Assembly: GCA_018398575.1 (NCBI GenBank)
Contig: JAGTXZ010000018.1
Location: 3,224,001-3,288,000, forward strand
Source of the DNA: Ampelomyces quisqualis
Lineage: Eukaryota; Ascomycota; Dothideomycetes; Pleosporales; Phaeosphaeriaceae
DNA length: 64,000 bases
Reading direction: 5' to 3'
Made by a program: the position numbers and the translations under genes. Of the stretch, positions 49,180-59,554 are shown piece after piece; within the stretch, counting starts at the first letter, position 1, and every line of letters starts with the position of its first letter. The notes under the pieces are model-generated. The model had not been told where the DNA came from. It did not search any database and worked only from the letters and a program-made list of their open reading frames with translations.

Positions 49180-52100
49180 TTCTTGTTCTACTGTTACTAG
49201 ACAGCGCTACTAACGTTAACGCCTTAGTAGATATAGGATGCAAGTGTTACAGCGCTATTAACGCTGCGCTAGCAGATAGGATAGGAGTACGCACTACTAA
49301 TATTCCGCTACAACGCCTAAAGCAGGCTGCTACAGATAGTACGCCTACGCTAATTACTTAAATTGCGTTCCTAGACTACAATATTAATGGTTAGCAATTG
49401 CGATTAGTTGCTTACTTAGTCCCTAGCCTTACCTACGACTTAATTCTAGGAAAACCATAGCTAGCCTGTAAAGGGGTAGCTATTCATGCAACTAATAGCA
49501 CAATAACTATTAGGCAGGCTAGGAACCTACTTGTAAAGGAGAAGGCCTGCTGCACTGCCCTACTACCCCTAAAAGAGATTAGCGCTACTAAGGCAACACA
49601 AGAGTTTTGTAACTATTCTAAGTTACAAAAGCGCTGCACAATGTTTGCTGTAACTAGTATCTACGCTATAACAAACATGTTAAGCAAGTTACCTAAGGAG
49701 CAGACATTAACAACCTTACTCCTACTGCAGATCTTAGACTTTGCGAATGTTTTTAACAAACGCTCTGCCTCTAGTCTGCCTCTGTACAGGGGCTAGATAG
49801 ACTATTACATCTGACTCCAACTAAGTAAGAATAAGAAGACCCTAGACCTCTCTTAGGGTCTGTTATACTTTATGCCTTGCAATTAGCTAATAGAGCTGCA
49901 ACAGTAAGTTGCAGACCTTCTAAATAAGGGCTAGATCTGCGCTAGCTCCTCCGCAGTAAGGGCTCTAGTCCTGCTAGTAAAGAAGGCTTTAGGTGCATAG
50001 CGCCTCTGTGTTAACTACTAGGCCCTAAACAAAATTACAAAGGCAGATTAATACCTACTCCTGTTGATTAAAGAAACCCTTTGTACACTCTCTTAGGTAA
50101 AGTAGTTTACAAAGGTTAATGTTTGCTTAGCCTTCTACTAGATAAAGGTCGCAGCAGAAGATAAGCACCTTACAGCGTTTTGCACACGCTTTAGCCTCTT
50201 TGAGTAGCTTGTCTATTCTATAGGACTCTCTAGTGCACCCTCCTCTTTTTAGCGTTACATTAATGCTGCCCTTAAAGAAACGCTAAGAGACTTTACTACA
50301 GCATACCTAGATAACGTGCTTATCTACTCTAGCAGTTTACTTAAAGACTACTATAGTAAGGTGCAACAGGTCCTCTAACTTCTCTGCAACGCCTGTCTGT
50401 ACCTAGACCTTAAAAAGTGTGCTTTTGCAACAAAGATAGTTAAGTATCTAAGATATGTTATTAAAGCAGGACAGGCTGTCTAGCCTAACCCTGCTAAGGT
50501 ACAGGCTATTACAGAATAGGAGCCCCCAACATCCTCTTAAGGAGTCTAGAGTTTCCTTAGGTTCGCTAACTTCTACAGAGACTTTATGCCAAATTTCTCT
50601 AGTGTTGCAGCCCCCTTGCATGCGTTAACAAAGAAGAACGCTGCCTTTCTATAGACAACTAAAGCGCAACACGCGTTTAACTGCTTAAAGCGTGTCTTTA
50701 GCTCTAAACTAGTCCTAACTTAGTAGGACCCTACGCAGCCTACAATAGTAGAAGCAGATAGCTCTAGAAGTGCCTTTAGAGAGTGCCTCTTGCAGGACGT
50801 TAATAGAGTGCTTTACTCTATTGCATACTACTCTGTATCTTTGTCGCTAGCACAACGTAACTATACTATCTATAACAAGAAGCTTACAGCAGTTGTTAAA
50901 TGCCTTAAAGTATAGACGCTAGAGCTTTAAAGTGTCTACAAGCCATTTACTATTCTTACAGACTACAAGAATCTAGAATACTTTACAACTACGCGATTGC
51001 TTACAAAGCAATAACAACGTTAGTTAGAACTGCTGTCTAAATTCTACTTTTACCTCTAGTACTGCCTAGGGCGCCTTACTACCTGTCTAGACGCGCTAAG
51101 CTAGCGTAAGCAGGACGCGCAGGGTTACATGCTGCAACTAGAGCGCGTTATAACTCTACTCTCTGTCTAGTCTGCGTCTACACAGCCCTATAAGGGAGAC
51201 TGTCTACTTTCCCTAGGAGATCTCCTCTTTTTAGACTAGCACATGCAAGAGCTTTGGGATAAGGCTATACGCTAGGATAAGACATATTAAGCCTGTTTGC
51301 AAGCAGTACACTAGGGCGCTAGAGTATTTCTATTAGAGGCTAAGACAAATTAACAAGTTAGTAACTGCAACGTCTCTGCGCATAGCGCGCTTTAGTAGAA
51401 AGGCGTAATGTAGCTGCTAAGGTAGGAGCTACTTACTACAACAGTTATTTAGCAAGCGCACAACTTAAACTTAGCTAGTTACCTAGGCAAAAACAGAACG
51501 TTTTAGATCTTGCGTAGAGACTATTATTGGGATAGGATAGCCGCAGACGTTACTTAGTTTGTCTGTAACTGTTATTGTTATAGAGCTTACGTGTCTTGCC
51601 TCTAACAATAGAGTCTCCTGCAGCCAATCCTAGTCGCGGATTAATACTAGGCCCAAATCTCTATAGATTTCATGGTGAATCTCCTATAAGCTTGCAAAGC
51701 CTCTCCCTAATATCTCTTAGTTATTACAGATAGGCTGTCTAAATACGTGCAACTAGAAGCCATGCTGTTAATAAAGGCCAAAGAGTGCGCAGAGCAATTT
51801 AAAGAAGTCTGGTAGCAGTTTTACAGTTTCCTAACTAGTATAATTAGCAACTGCAGCTTAGACTAGCTAGAGAGATTCTAAAAAACTCTGTGCAAGCTTA
51901 TTAGAGTTAAACAACTTCTGTCTACAGCACACTATCCTTAAACAGACAGTAGCACAGAACAAGCTAATTAAGAAGTACAATTAGTCCTAAGGGTTATAAT
52001 AAACCTTTCCTAAACAAATTGGCCCTAGTGCCTTGCTGCTTACCAGCTAGCGCTTAACAACAAGAACTCCTTTGCAACTAGTGTTAGCTCTAATTTACTA

Positions 52101-52720
52101 CTAAATAGATATAATATACTGCCTATCTAGCCTAAGCATATCCAATAAGTGTCCTGTACAACAGCAAAGGGGAGGGCTGTCTAGTTTGTGCGCTACCTAC
52201 AAGAAGGAATAGAAATAGCCTAAGCAGCAATCTTGTATACTTAGTAGAAACAACAAGAGGCTACAGATTAGGCACGTTAACTAGCACGCTAATATTAGGT
52301 TAGGGATAGAGTGTAGTTCTTAATAAGAAACGTTAAAACAGTACAGTAAAGCAAGAAGTTAGACTAGCTATAAGTAAAGTACACTGTAGTAGCTGTGCTA
52401 ACGCTACTTACAGTTACTTTAGATTTACTAGAAAGCCTTTATAAAACAGTGCACGTTAACCTTGTTAAACTAGCCTCTAAAGACCTACTCCTAAGCCAAG
52501 TCCTCTAAGACTCTAGACTAGAACTAGCGCTAGAACTAGAGGACAAGGACAAAGATCTGCGCGAATAGAAAGTAGAAGAAATACTCTAAGAGAAAAACGC
52601 ACAAGGCCGCAACAAGAAACAAGTGCTAGTTAAGTAGAAGAGATAGCTTACACTATTATAGCACCTAAAAGAAAACTTCCTTAATACAGAAGCACTTTAC
52701 ACATTTAAAGGCAACTAGAC
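49180..52720 (+). pseudogene. Inner element pol relic (PR-RT-RH-IN-chromodomain)
   Basis: The protease has NALVDIGC near 49208 (DTG/DSG-type active site) and YDLILGKP near 49435. Reverse transcriptase includes KAD*YLLLLI near 50042, FTKVNVCLAFY near 50108 and AYLDNVLIYS at 50301-50330, with one catalytic Asp changed to Asn, then FLRFANFYRDF near 50550. RNase H (about 50740-51100) includes AVVKCLKV and ILTDYKNLEYFTTTRLL. Integrase (about 51480-52130) includes DFMVNLL and VITDRLSKYVQLEAM. The chromodomain (about 52560-52710) reads KVEEIL...VLVK*KR*LTLL*HLKENFL. Stops are TAG/TAA at Trp/Gln positions. Chromodomains of this type direct integration to methylated-histone heterochromatin. Confidence 0.9.
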
Positions 52721-54055
52721 AAAGCGTTTACAAGGCAACATTACTTAAGGGACAACAAGCACACAAATTTAGAGCTACGTAGGCTATAGGAAATTCATTT
52801 TAGGCCCTAAAAGGGCAACTATTTAGGGACAGCTAGGCTCTTACAGAGGACTCTAAGGAGTTAGCCTAAGAGCACAACAAAGACACAACAGCTTAGGCCT
52901 AATCTCTAACAAAGGGCAACTTGTTATTATTAGGGGACGTAGAGTAGCAACAGCAGCAACAGGGCAGGCCTAGGAGGCTGTTGCCAAAGCCTAGAGGCAA
53001 CGCTACGCGTAGCTTAAAGCAAGGAGGGACAAGAGCAGCAGCAAGGGTAGCGCAGAAGAAGGCCTTACGCAATCTTTAGTTAGTAAACTTACAGACTAGA
53101 GGCAGGCTAGCTGCTACTTACATTCTGGTTAGCTATAATCTTGCGCTACAACGCTATTATCTCCTGCATACCTTAACCTAACATATTTAGGGCAGGAACC
53201 AGGTTATTTACCTAGTTCCTGCAGCTAGGCGTTGCAACAATAAGAGACAACAACAGAGTGTTAGAAGCAGAGCCAAAGGCTAAGGCTGTTACGCTGCTGT
53301 TCTAAGTAAGCTAGTAAGCTGCCTTAAAGTTAAGCTTAGCGTTGTAGAACTACAGCAAGTTAAGAGAACAGTTGCAGAACAGGTATAGACAGGAAACTGC
53401 TTACAGCCTTTAAGTACGTAGAGGCGCGCGTGCCAGCCTTCTTAACGTACACCTCTATATTCTTACTGTTAGCAACAAGCTTATAGGCCTTAAGCGCCGC
53501 GCAAAGGGCTAGATGCGCAAAGAGCTAGCCTACAAACAACTTGCAACAGCATTTTACTATGCAACAGAAGCTGCACTTCTTGCTACTATCTTACACGCAG
53601 TTAATACAGCTGCAAACTGCGCACTTCTTAATGCACAACAAGCAGTTAAACTGCACGCGCTTTAGCGTTGCAGCCTTATTATTAGAGTTGCTAGTTACTT
53701 TATAACTGCCTGTATAGCAACAGCGCCTTAAGGGCGTAACAGGGTTAGGGGAAGAGCGCTTAGAGCGCGCAGGAGACAACATTAGGAAGCAATTAACAGG
53801 TTAATTGTTAGAGGAGCAGGTGCAGTTAGTGTGCAGTCTGGGCGCAGTCTAAAGGTAGAGAGAGAACCAAAGGAGGATAGTGTTAGTAGTGCAGGAACCA
53901 GGACGGAGCTAGCCAAGCGCTAACACAAAATTATAGTAGGCACACAGACGCACGCGCACAGCAGGCAGCTAGGCAACAAGTAGCGCTAGAACAACCTTAG
54001 CCTGTCTGCGCAACGCAATCGCTACATTACAACAACATAGGCTTCTACATTAAGA
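52721..54055 (+). other. Inner element 3' tail, possible accessory ORF
   Basis: About 1.3 kb between the chromodomain and the polypurine tract, long for a plain 3' untranslated region. Around 53405-54030 one plus-strand frame is open apart from TAG codons and is rich in Gln, Leu and Arg (for example LLLATSL*ALSAAQRARC). No domain is recognised. The minus-strand open frame at 53591-53782 inside it has no coding support. It could be a decayed accessory gene, a C-terminal pol extension in another frame, or non-coding. Confidence 0.4.
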
Positions 54056-54074
54056 GGAGGGTAAGTAAAGGGGT
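54050..54074 (+). promoter_or_regulatory. Inner element polypurine tract
   Basis: A nearly pure purine run (aagaggagggtaagtaaagg...) ends 1-2 nt before the 3' LTR, where the plus-strand primer is expected. Confidence 0.7.
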
Positions 54075-54075
54075 A

Positions 54076-54262
54076 TGTAATAGGCTAGGCTTTGCCTAGC
54101 CCTTTGCCTTCTTAGAAAGAGCTTAGTCTAGCCTTACTACCTCTTTATAGACTAGTACGCACAGAGGGTATATAAACCTCTTCTGTAACTAGTAGAGAAG
54201 CTTAAGAAATACAACTCTTTCTAGCACCTTATTGTTCTATCTTTGGGGGCTAGCCTATAACA
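54076..54262 (+). repeat. Inner element 3' LTR
   Basis: 187 bp, same length as the 5' LTR, with 8 transitions between them. It contains a perfect hairpin at 54083-54101 (8-bp arms, 3-nt loop). The self-primer copy here has one G-to-A change. Confidence 0.97.
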
Positions 54263-54267
54263 ATTAT
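54263..54267. repeat. Target duplication of inner element, right
   Basis: ATTAT, identical to 47717-47721. Confidence 0.9.
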
Positions 54268-56008
54268 CTTCTTTGAAACACAAAGATATAAATGTTAAGA
54301 ATGCCTTAAGCTTAGCTACTTGCATGCATAAAGCCTAGCGCATAGCTAAAGATAATATAGAGAAAGTGTAGAAACAGATAGCTGCTAAAGTAAACAAACA
54401 TTATTAACCTGTTAATTAGGTAGTAGGTAATAAGGTTTACCTCTTAACCTAAAACCTATCTGTTACCTGCCTAAGTTGCAAACTTACTAAATTGTAGAAA
54501 GGCTTCTTTAAAGTTCTAGAACAAGTTAGCTATTTATTTTAACTAAAGCTACCTAAAAGTTCTAAGATCTATAACGTGTTTGCTCTAGACGTCCTCTGCA
54601 AGAACCCTAACAACCCTCTGCCTAGTTAGCTAAGCCTAAACCTATCTAGCATTCTAATTTAAGGCGTTAAAGAATAAGAAGTTAAAGAGATTCTAGCTAG
54701 TAAGCTATACTGCTCTATCCTAAAGTATTGCGTAAAATAGGTAGGCTATAACCTTAACTCTACCTAGTACAACGCCTTAAACTTTATAGGCGCTCTACAC
54801 ATATTGCAAGCGTTTTATAAACGCTATCTAAAATAGCTAGGACCTTTACAAGCGTTAGCTAAGTAGATTACAGCATAGAAAAAAGAAGTTAAAGATCTTA
54901 CAGTATTGCAAGACAATTATGTTAGGGAAATTAAACTTAATATTGCAACTACTACACTAGTAAGTAACAGCTATTAACAATAGGAGTCTTACTCTTCTAT
55001 TAGATCTAACAGTAGACTGTTGCTGCTACTAGTAGAACGTTCTTAACTGTCTAAATCCCTAGGTACAGACACTAACGTACTACCTAGTTATCTTCTGTTC
55101 TAGCTCTACTTGCTGTAAGTACCTGCCTCTTGCTCTGCTGCTACCTAAAACGTTGCTGCCTACGCCTTCTTCTGCTCTGCTAACTAATTGGCCCTTAATA
55201 CTATTATAACATCTACTAGCTAAGCAACTACACTAGTTAACCTAGCTATACTTCTTCTAAGCAACCTAACCTCTTTAGCTATTGCTCTAACCTTCTTAGC
55301 TAGCTCCTCCCTCTAGTAATAAGCGCTAACAAACAAGTTAGCGTTGTTTATATTAGCTACTTATGTAGTGCTTACTTGCATAATAGTAGCTAACTAAAAC
55401 ACTACCTCCTTAACAGCAGCCTTTTGCTCTAACACTACCTTATTAGACTTATCTCTACCTAGGGCAGCAAACCTGCAGTTAAAGGCCTTAGAAAGGCTAT
55501 TATACTCTTAGCCTGCATATAGAAGAACTAGGCAACACTTCTTATTTAAGAGTGTGCAATAAGCACACTTCTTAGACACGTCTAAATAGAATCTAAACTT
55601 AATATTAAAATGGCTGCAGGCAAAAGCCATTACAGCCTGTAGGCAAATAACCTAATAGGCTAGGAAATAAGCTCTAGAAGAGACAAGAATAGGCATTGTG
55701 TGTATCTGCAGAAACAATTAGCTAACAACAAATTAAGAGAGCAGTTAGATAGCTATAGGTATACAAACGTATAGGAGGAGAGTATAGAGAAGTAGTATAC
55801 TAAAGAGCTAGCCTTATATATATGCTTAAAAAGCTTAAGGTAAAGTTAGGAACTTTAAACGCGCTGGCGCGCAGATTAAAACAATAATAAACAGCTATAT
55901 TACGTTATTCTAAAATAAACTTAAGGTAAATGTAAGTTTATAACAATTTAGAAAAGTATCTAAAACAACACTAATACAGACCTAACTAATAGAGACTATT
56001 GATTTTAA
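54268..56008 (+). pseudogene. Outer element pol relic, right part (IN end, chromodomain, tail)
   Basis: The frame resumes after the inner element with the integrase C-terminal GPY/F-like region (VGNKVYLLT, GFFKVLEQVSYLF, near 54420-54540) and FALDVLCKNPNNPLP. A chromodomain follows (EVKEILASKLY...K*VGYNLNST, about 54675-54790). A Pro/Ser/Ala-rich tail of about 1 kb runs towards the 3' LTR with few stops, including RRTR*HFLFKSV near 55520. Its role is unknown. Confidence 0.75.
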
Positions 56009-56020
56009 GAAGGGAGGTAA

Positions 56021-56319
56021 TATAACAAGCATATGCAAACACATATTACATCTAATACCTTATAAAGGCTTAGTAACAGATTATGTAGAGAGCTAGTAGA
56101 TTAGAACTAAAAGCGCTCTAACAGCGCTCTAACTCAGCTGCTACGCCTACTATAAATATAAGCCTATAGCATAGATAGAGAACAAGTTTCTCTTATCCTT
56201 TTGTACAAGACCTATAGGTGTATAGCTAATCCAGAATCTCTGATACAACACGCACTCCTATATGCTTCTAATACGTATCTAATTCAATTCTGATAGCTGT
56301 ACCTACCTGCGTCGTTACA
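56021..56319 (+). repeat. Outer element 3' LTR
   Basis: 299 bp, equal in length to the 5' LTR. It begins TATAAC (TGTAAC in the other copy) and ends TTACA. A purine-rich tract (aagaagggagg) sits just before it. The ACTAA target duplication follows at 56320-56324. Confidence 0.95.
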
Positions 56320-56324
56320 ACTAA

Positions 56325-57656
56325 AGGCAACGTTAGCATTCTTAAAAGAGTAGAGCTAGACACTATAAACTTAGAAACTAATTATGTTAAGGTAGTAGAC
56401 AACTGCGTTGCTATCTTAAAAAAGAACGTTAACCTAGCTAAGCTAGAAGCCTAAGTTAGCAATCTAGTATATAGCCTTATAGGTCTATAGAAAATGTTAC
56501 TAGAATACTATACAAAGTATAAGAAGAGTAGAAAGTTATATTTTCTTTAACTTAGAAAATAGCATCTATAAGAGTTGTAATACACTTCTTAAGACAATTC
56601 TACTTAGTAACAACTTACTAGAAAAGGCTATAGATATTAACTAGTGTATTAAGTTCTATAACTTTACGCATAAGCTTTTAGTAGCTAGACTTATTATTAC
56701 TGCACAACTTTGCTTAGGTAGCCTATAACTTCTTAACAAAACTAGAGTGTAGACTAGCTATAGAATATCTAGTTAATAACTTCTTAAGCTTAAGGTTAAT
56801 AGCTAGTGCGTTGCAAAGCAAAATAACTGCAATCTTAAGGACGTCTAGCACCTAGAAAGAAATAAAAATAAAAGTAAGTAAATTAAGAATACTAGAATAA
56901 CTTATAAGCCTATAGGTAATATACTTAACCTTACAGCTAGTATAAGTTAACTCTATAAGAGTAATCTTGCACTTATACTCTTTACTCTTAAGCTAGAAAA
57001 TTATATAAGCTAGATAGTACAGCAGGTTAAGCGCGCTCTTAATAATAATATTATAAGGCTTCTATTACTATAAGTAACAAGGTTAAACACTATAAGAAAG
57101 GTTAGACTTACTATAGCAGAACTTTTAGCGTAAGTACGCTTCTTAGAGAAGGCGCGCAGAAATATTAGTATTACTAAAAATAATAAGGCAAAGTAGAAAA
57201 TACGCTAGTGCGCTATAAGAAGTAAAGTTTAAGTAATAGTATAGAATACGCAGCTTAAAATAGTATATAGTGCTATTCTAAAAGAGAGTTAAAGATACAA
57301 AACTATTATTCTAAGTAGAGTTATTTTTATTTATATATAACGCGCGCTCTAATTATACTAGCGCTAGAGTTAAAGAGATATTATAATAGGCTCTTACTTA
57401 GAAAATCTCTTAGTTACGTAAAAACCTTAGGTTCTAAAATAAGAAAGCCTAGTACCTTTTGCGCTAGAGCACTACAAAAGGTCTAGAGCCTAGAACTAAA
57501 TACTACTCTAGACTAGAACCTAAATACTGCTCTAGACTAGAACTTTTAGAGTCTAGATAGCTACTATAAAATCCTTAGGACCTAGTATTAGCTATAGGTA
57601 TTAAATTTACAACCTTTATACTTTAGCAACTACTCTAAAAGTTAGCCTCTTTATAT
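56325..57656 (+). mobile_element. Ty3/Gypsy chromovirus copy A, right part
   Basis: Continuation of 39545-43091 after the outer insertion. The join is proved by the inverted copy B, which has the two flanks fused near 60829-60833. The first part reads as a coiled-coil-like frame (NYVKVVDNCVAILKKNVNLAKLEA near 56380-56450). Similarity to copy B ends at about 57656, probably the element's 3' end or LTR end. A short tandem duplication of about 27 bp near 57490-57545 (ctagaac..aaatactgctctag) is single in copy B. Confidence 0.8.
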
Positions 57657-58394
57657 AGGAAACTTATAAAAGTAGTTATTAGTTAAGTAATAGCTTTCTA
57701 TTATTACTTCTTATTAATATTTTATATATAAGCTTTAATATCTTTTAATAAGCTCTTTAGAACGCGCTAGTTGTATACGTACTGTTACTATAGTATACTA
57801 TAATAGTATCTTATAGTAATACTAGCTATTAGACGTACTAAGTAAGATAGAATATAGTTAGCTTAAACACGCGCAAAAGTAATAGAATATTAAGAGAAGA
57901 CTACTGCTTAAAGGTCTGCTCTATTATCTCTAAAGACCTTTAGATTAACTTACTTAACATAGAGCTGTTAATAAAGAAATCTATAGTAATTACAGCGCTT
58001 TAGTAGAGTAAGCATTTGTTTATACACCCTTTTAATAGCTAATAGCTACTAGCTGTAAGTAACGTACCTATACTAACTCTAAACACAACTTTAATATACT
58101 ACTATATAATAATAGGTATACTTATATAATTAAGTATTATCTTTATTAGTGTACCTTTACTATTAATATATATAATACCTACTTCTACTATTAGTAGGTG
58201 TACCTTATAGTGTAAAATGTTTAAAGTCTAAAGATTATTATTACTATAATCTCTAAATACTATTATATAGTTCTTATAGATATAGTACTTGTAAGTTAGG
58301 CTATATTATAGTCTTCTATGTTAATAGTATAGGTAGATACTACTACTCTAGATACTATACTACTAGGCTTAAGGTTATCTCTTTATATATTTGC
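57657..58394. other. Spacer to the right of Gypsy copy A
   Basis: AT-rich sequence outside the inverted Gypsy copies. Short coding-like runs occur on the minus strand but no domain is recognised. Confidence 0.4.
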
Positions 58395-58728
58395 TACTAC
58401 CTTTTTACTAATAAGCTACTTAAAGTAGTAGATAAGATAGTTTATAACTAGGTTAGCAATACTACTCTATAGAATAATATTATCTGTTTCTATAAAGGTA
58501 ATAATATAAGCCTTACTTACCTATTATAATGCTAGCTAGTATAGTGTGTTAAAAACGTCTTTATAATTAAATACTATTCTAGCGTTAGTATATATATACT
58601 GTAGAAGAAGAATAGGTATATACTATATATATTAGGTAGATAACTATGAAGAAATAGTATAAAAGCTAGTAAGAAAGCTGTAAACTCTATTAGCTAGATT
58701 AATAAAGTAATATACTTCTAGAAGTTTA
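58395..58728 (-). repeat. Direct repeat R, first copy
   Basis: About 334 bp repeated at 59221-59554 (offset 826 bp), with mostly transition differences. On the minus strand it is coding-like (NLVINYLI and INLAN blocks readable in both copies), so it may be a fragment of an unidentified transposon gene. This copy continues to the right with unique sequence. Confidence 0.7.
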
Positions 58729-59220
58729 AGAAGTATTCTGCTAAGTCTAAAGTAATAGAGTTATTAGTTCTAAACGCTTAGATAAAATTAAAGAAAGTAT
58801 TAGAAGAGTGCGCAAAGTAAGAACCTGCGCTTTATAGAAAAGTAGCTATATAGGCTGTAGAGTACAGCGTATAGTAAGCCTCTCTATTCTTCTACACTTA
58901 GTCTAATCTCTCTATAAAACGCTCTTTTAGACGCTTCTAGTAGGTCTTAGCTAATATAGCTCTTTTTTAAAAGACAATAATAACTTTAATAGTAGTAAGC
59001 TACTAGTATAGGTCTATAGCTATATCTTTCTCTAGTATATATAAGAAAGTGCGCCTTACCTACTCTTTAGCTCTAGCTCTAAAAAAAAAACTTACTAGTT
59101 ACAACAACTACGCTTAGAAGTGCGTTTTTTAGTAGAATTAATAAATAGCTTTAATCTAGCTAGAGGGCTAGACGCTGTGCAATCTTCTAGAAGCTACTTC
59201 TATATAGTAATAATACCTAC
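58729..59220. other. Spacer between direct repeats R
   Basis: AT-rich; a minus-strand coding-like frame possibly extends upstream of repeat R. No domain is recognised. Confidence 0.4.
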
Positions 59221-59554
59221 TACTATCTTTCTATTAACAAACTACTTAAAGTAGCAGATAAGATAGTTTATAACTAGGTTAGTAATACTGCTCTATAGAA
59301 TAATATAGTCTGTTTCTTTAAAGATAATAACATAGGCCTTACTTACCTATTAGAACGCTAGCTAGTATAGCGTATTAAAGACGTTCCTATAATTAAACAC
59401 TACTCTAGTAGTAGTAAGTATACACTGTAATAGAAAGAATACGTATATACTATATATATTAGGTAAGTAGTTATTAAAGAGTAGTATAAAAGCTAGTAAG
59501 AGGCTATAAACTTAGTTAGCTAGGTTAATAAAGTAATATACCTTAGGAAGTTTA
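59221..59554 (-). repeat. Direct repeat R, second copy, cut by Gypsy copy B
   Basis: Matches 58395-58728 and stops at the boundary of Gypsy copy B (tataaaaaagctaac onwards). Copy B therefore apparently inserted into, or was joined to, this repeat. Confidence 0.7.

Larger units (their letters stand above)
47722..54262 (+). mobile_element. Inner LTR retrotransposon (Ty3/Gypsy chromovirus), youngest insertion
   Basis: A 6,541-bp element with 187-bp LTRs at both ends, flanked by ATTAT duplications. It interrupts the integrase of the outer element. It is visibly richer in G and C and keeps more CA/TG than the rest of the window, so it has been least exposed to RIP. All 8 LTR differences I count are transitions. 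Order: LTR, self-priming primer site, gag with an intact CCHC knuckle, protease, RT, RNase H, integrase, chromodomain, a 1.3-kb tail, polypurine tract, LTR. TAG codons in pol show it is inactive. Confidence 0.97.
43092..56319 (+). mobile_element. Outer LTR retrotransposon (Ty3/Gypsy chromovirus), with nested insertion
   Basis: Bounded by 299-bp LTRs (43092-43390, 56021-56319) and a 5-bp target duplication ACTAA (43087-43091, 56320-56324). Without the inner element and its duplicated 5 bp, the element is about 6.7 kb. It has a self-complementary primer-binding site at 43393-43404, gag with a CCHC-like knuckle (44747-44788), pol (RT about 45840-46700, RNase H, integrase interrupted at 47717) and a chromodomain after the insertion (about 54670-54790). 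A purine-rich tract precedes the right LTR (56009-56017). It inserted into Gypsy copy A. The LTRs differ at about 19 positions, all transitions by my count. Confidence 0.95.

Noticed and set aside
53591..53782. 63-codon minus-strand open frame with several Cys
   Set aside because: Cys spacing fits no zinc-binding pattern and the plus strand has a longer readable frame in the same place.
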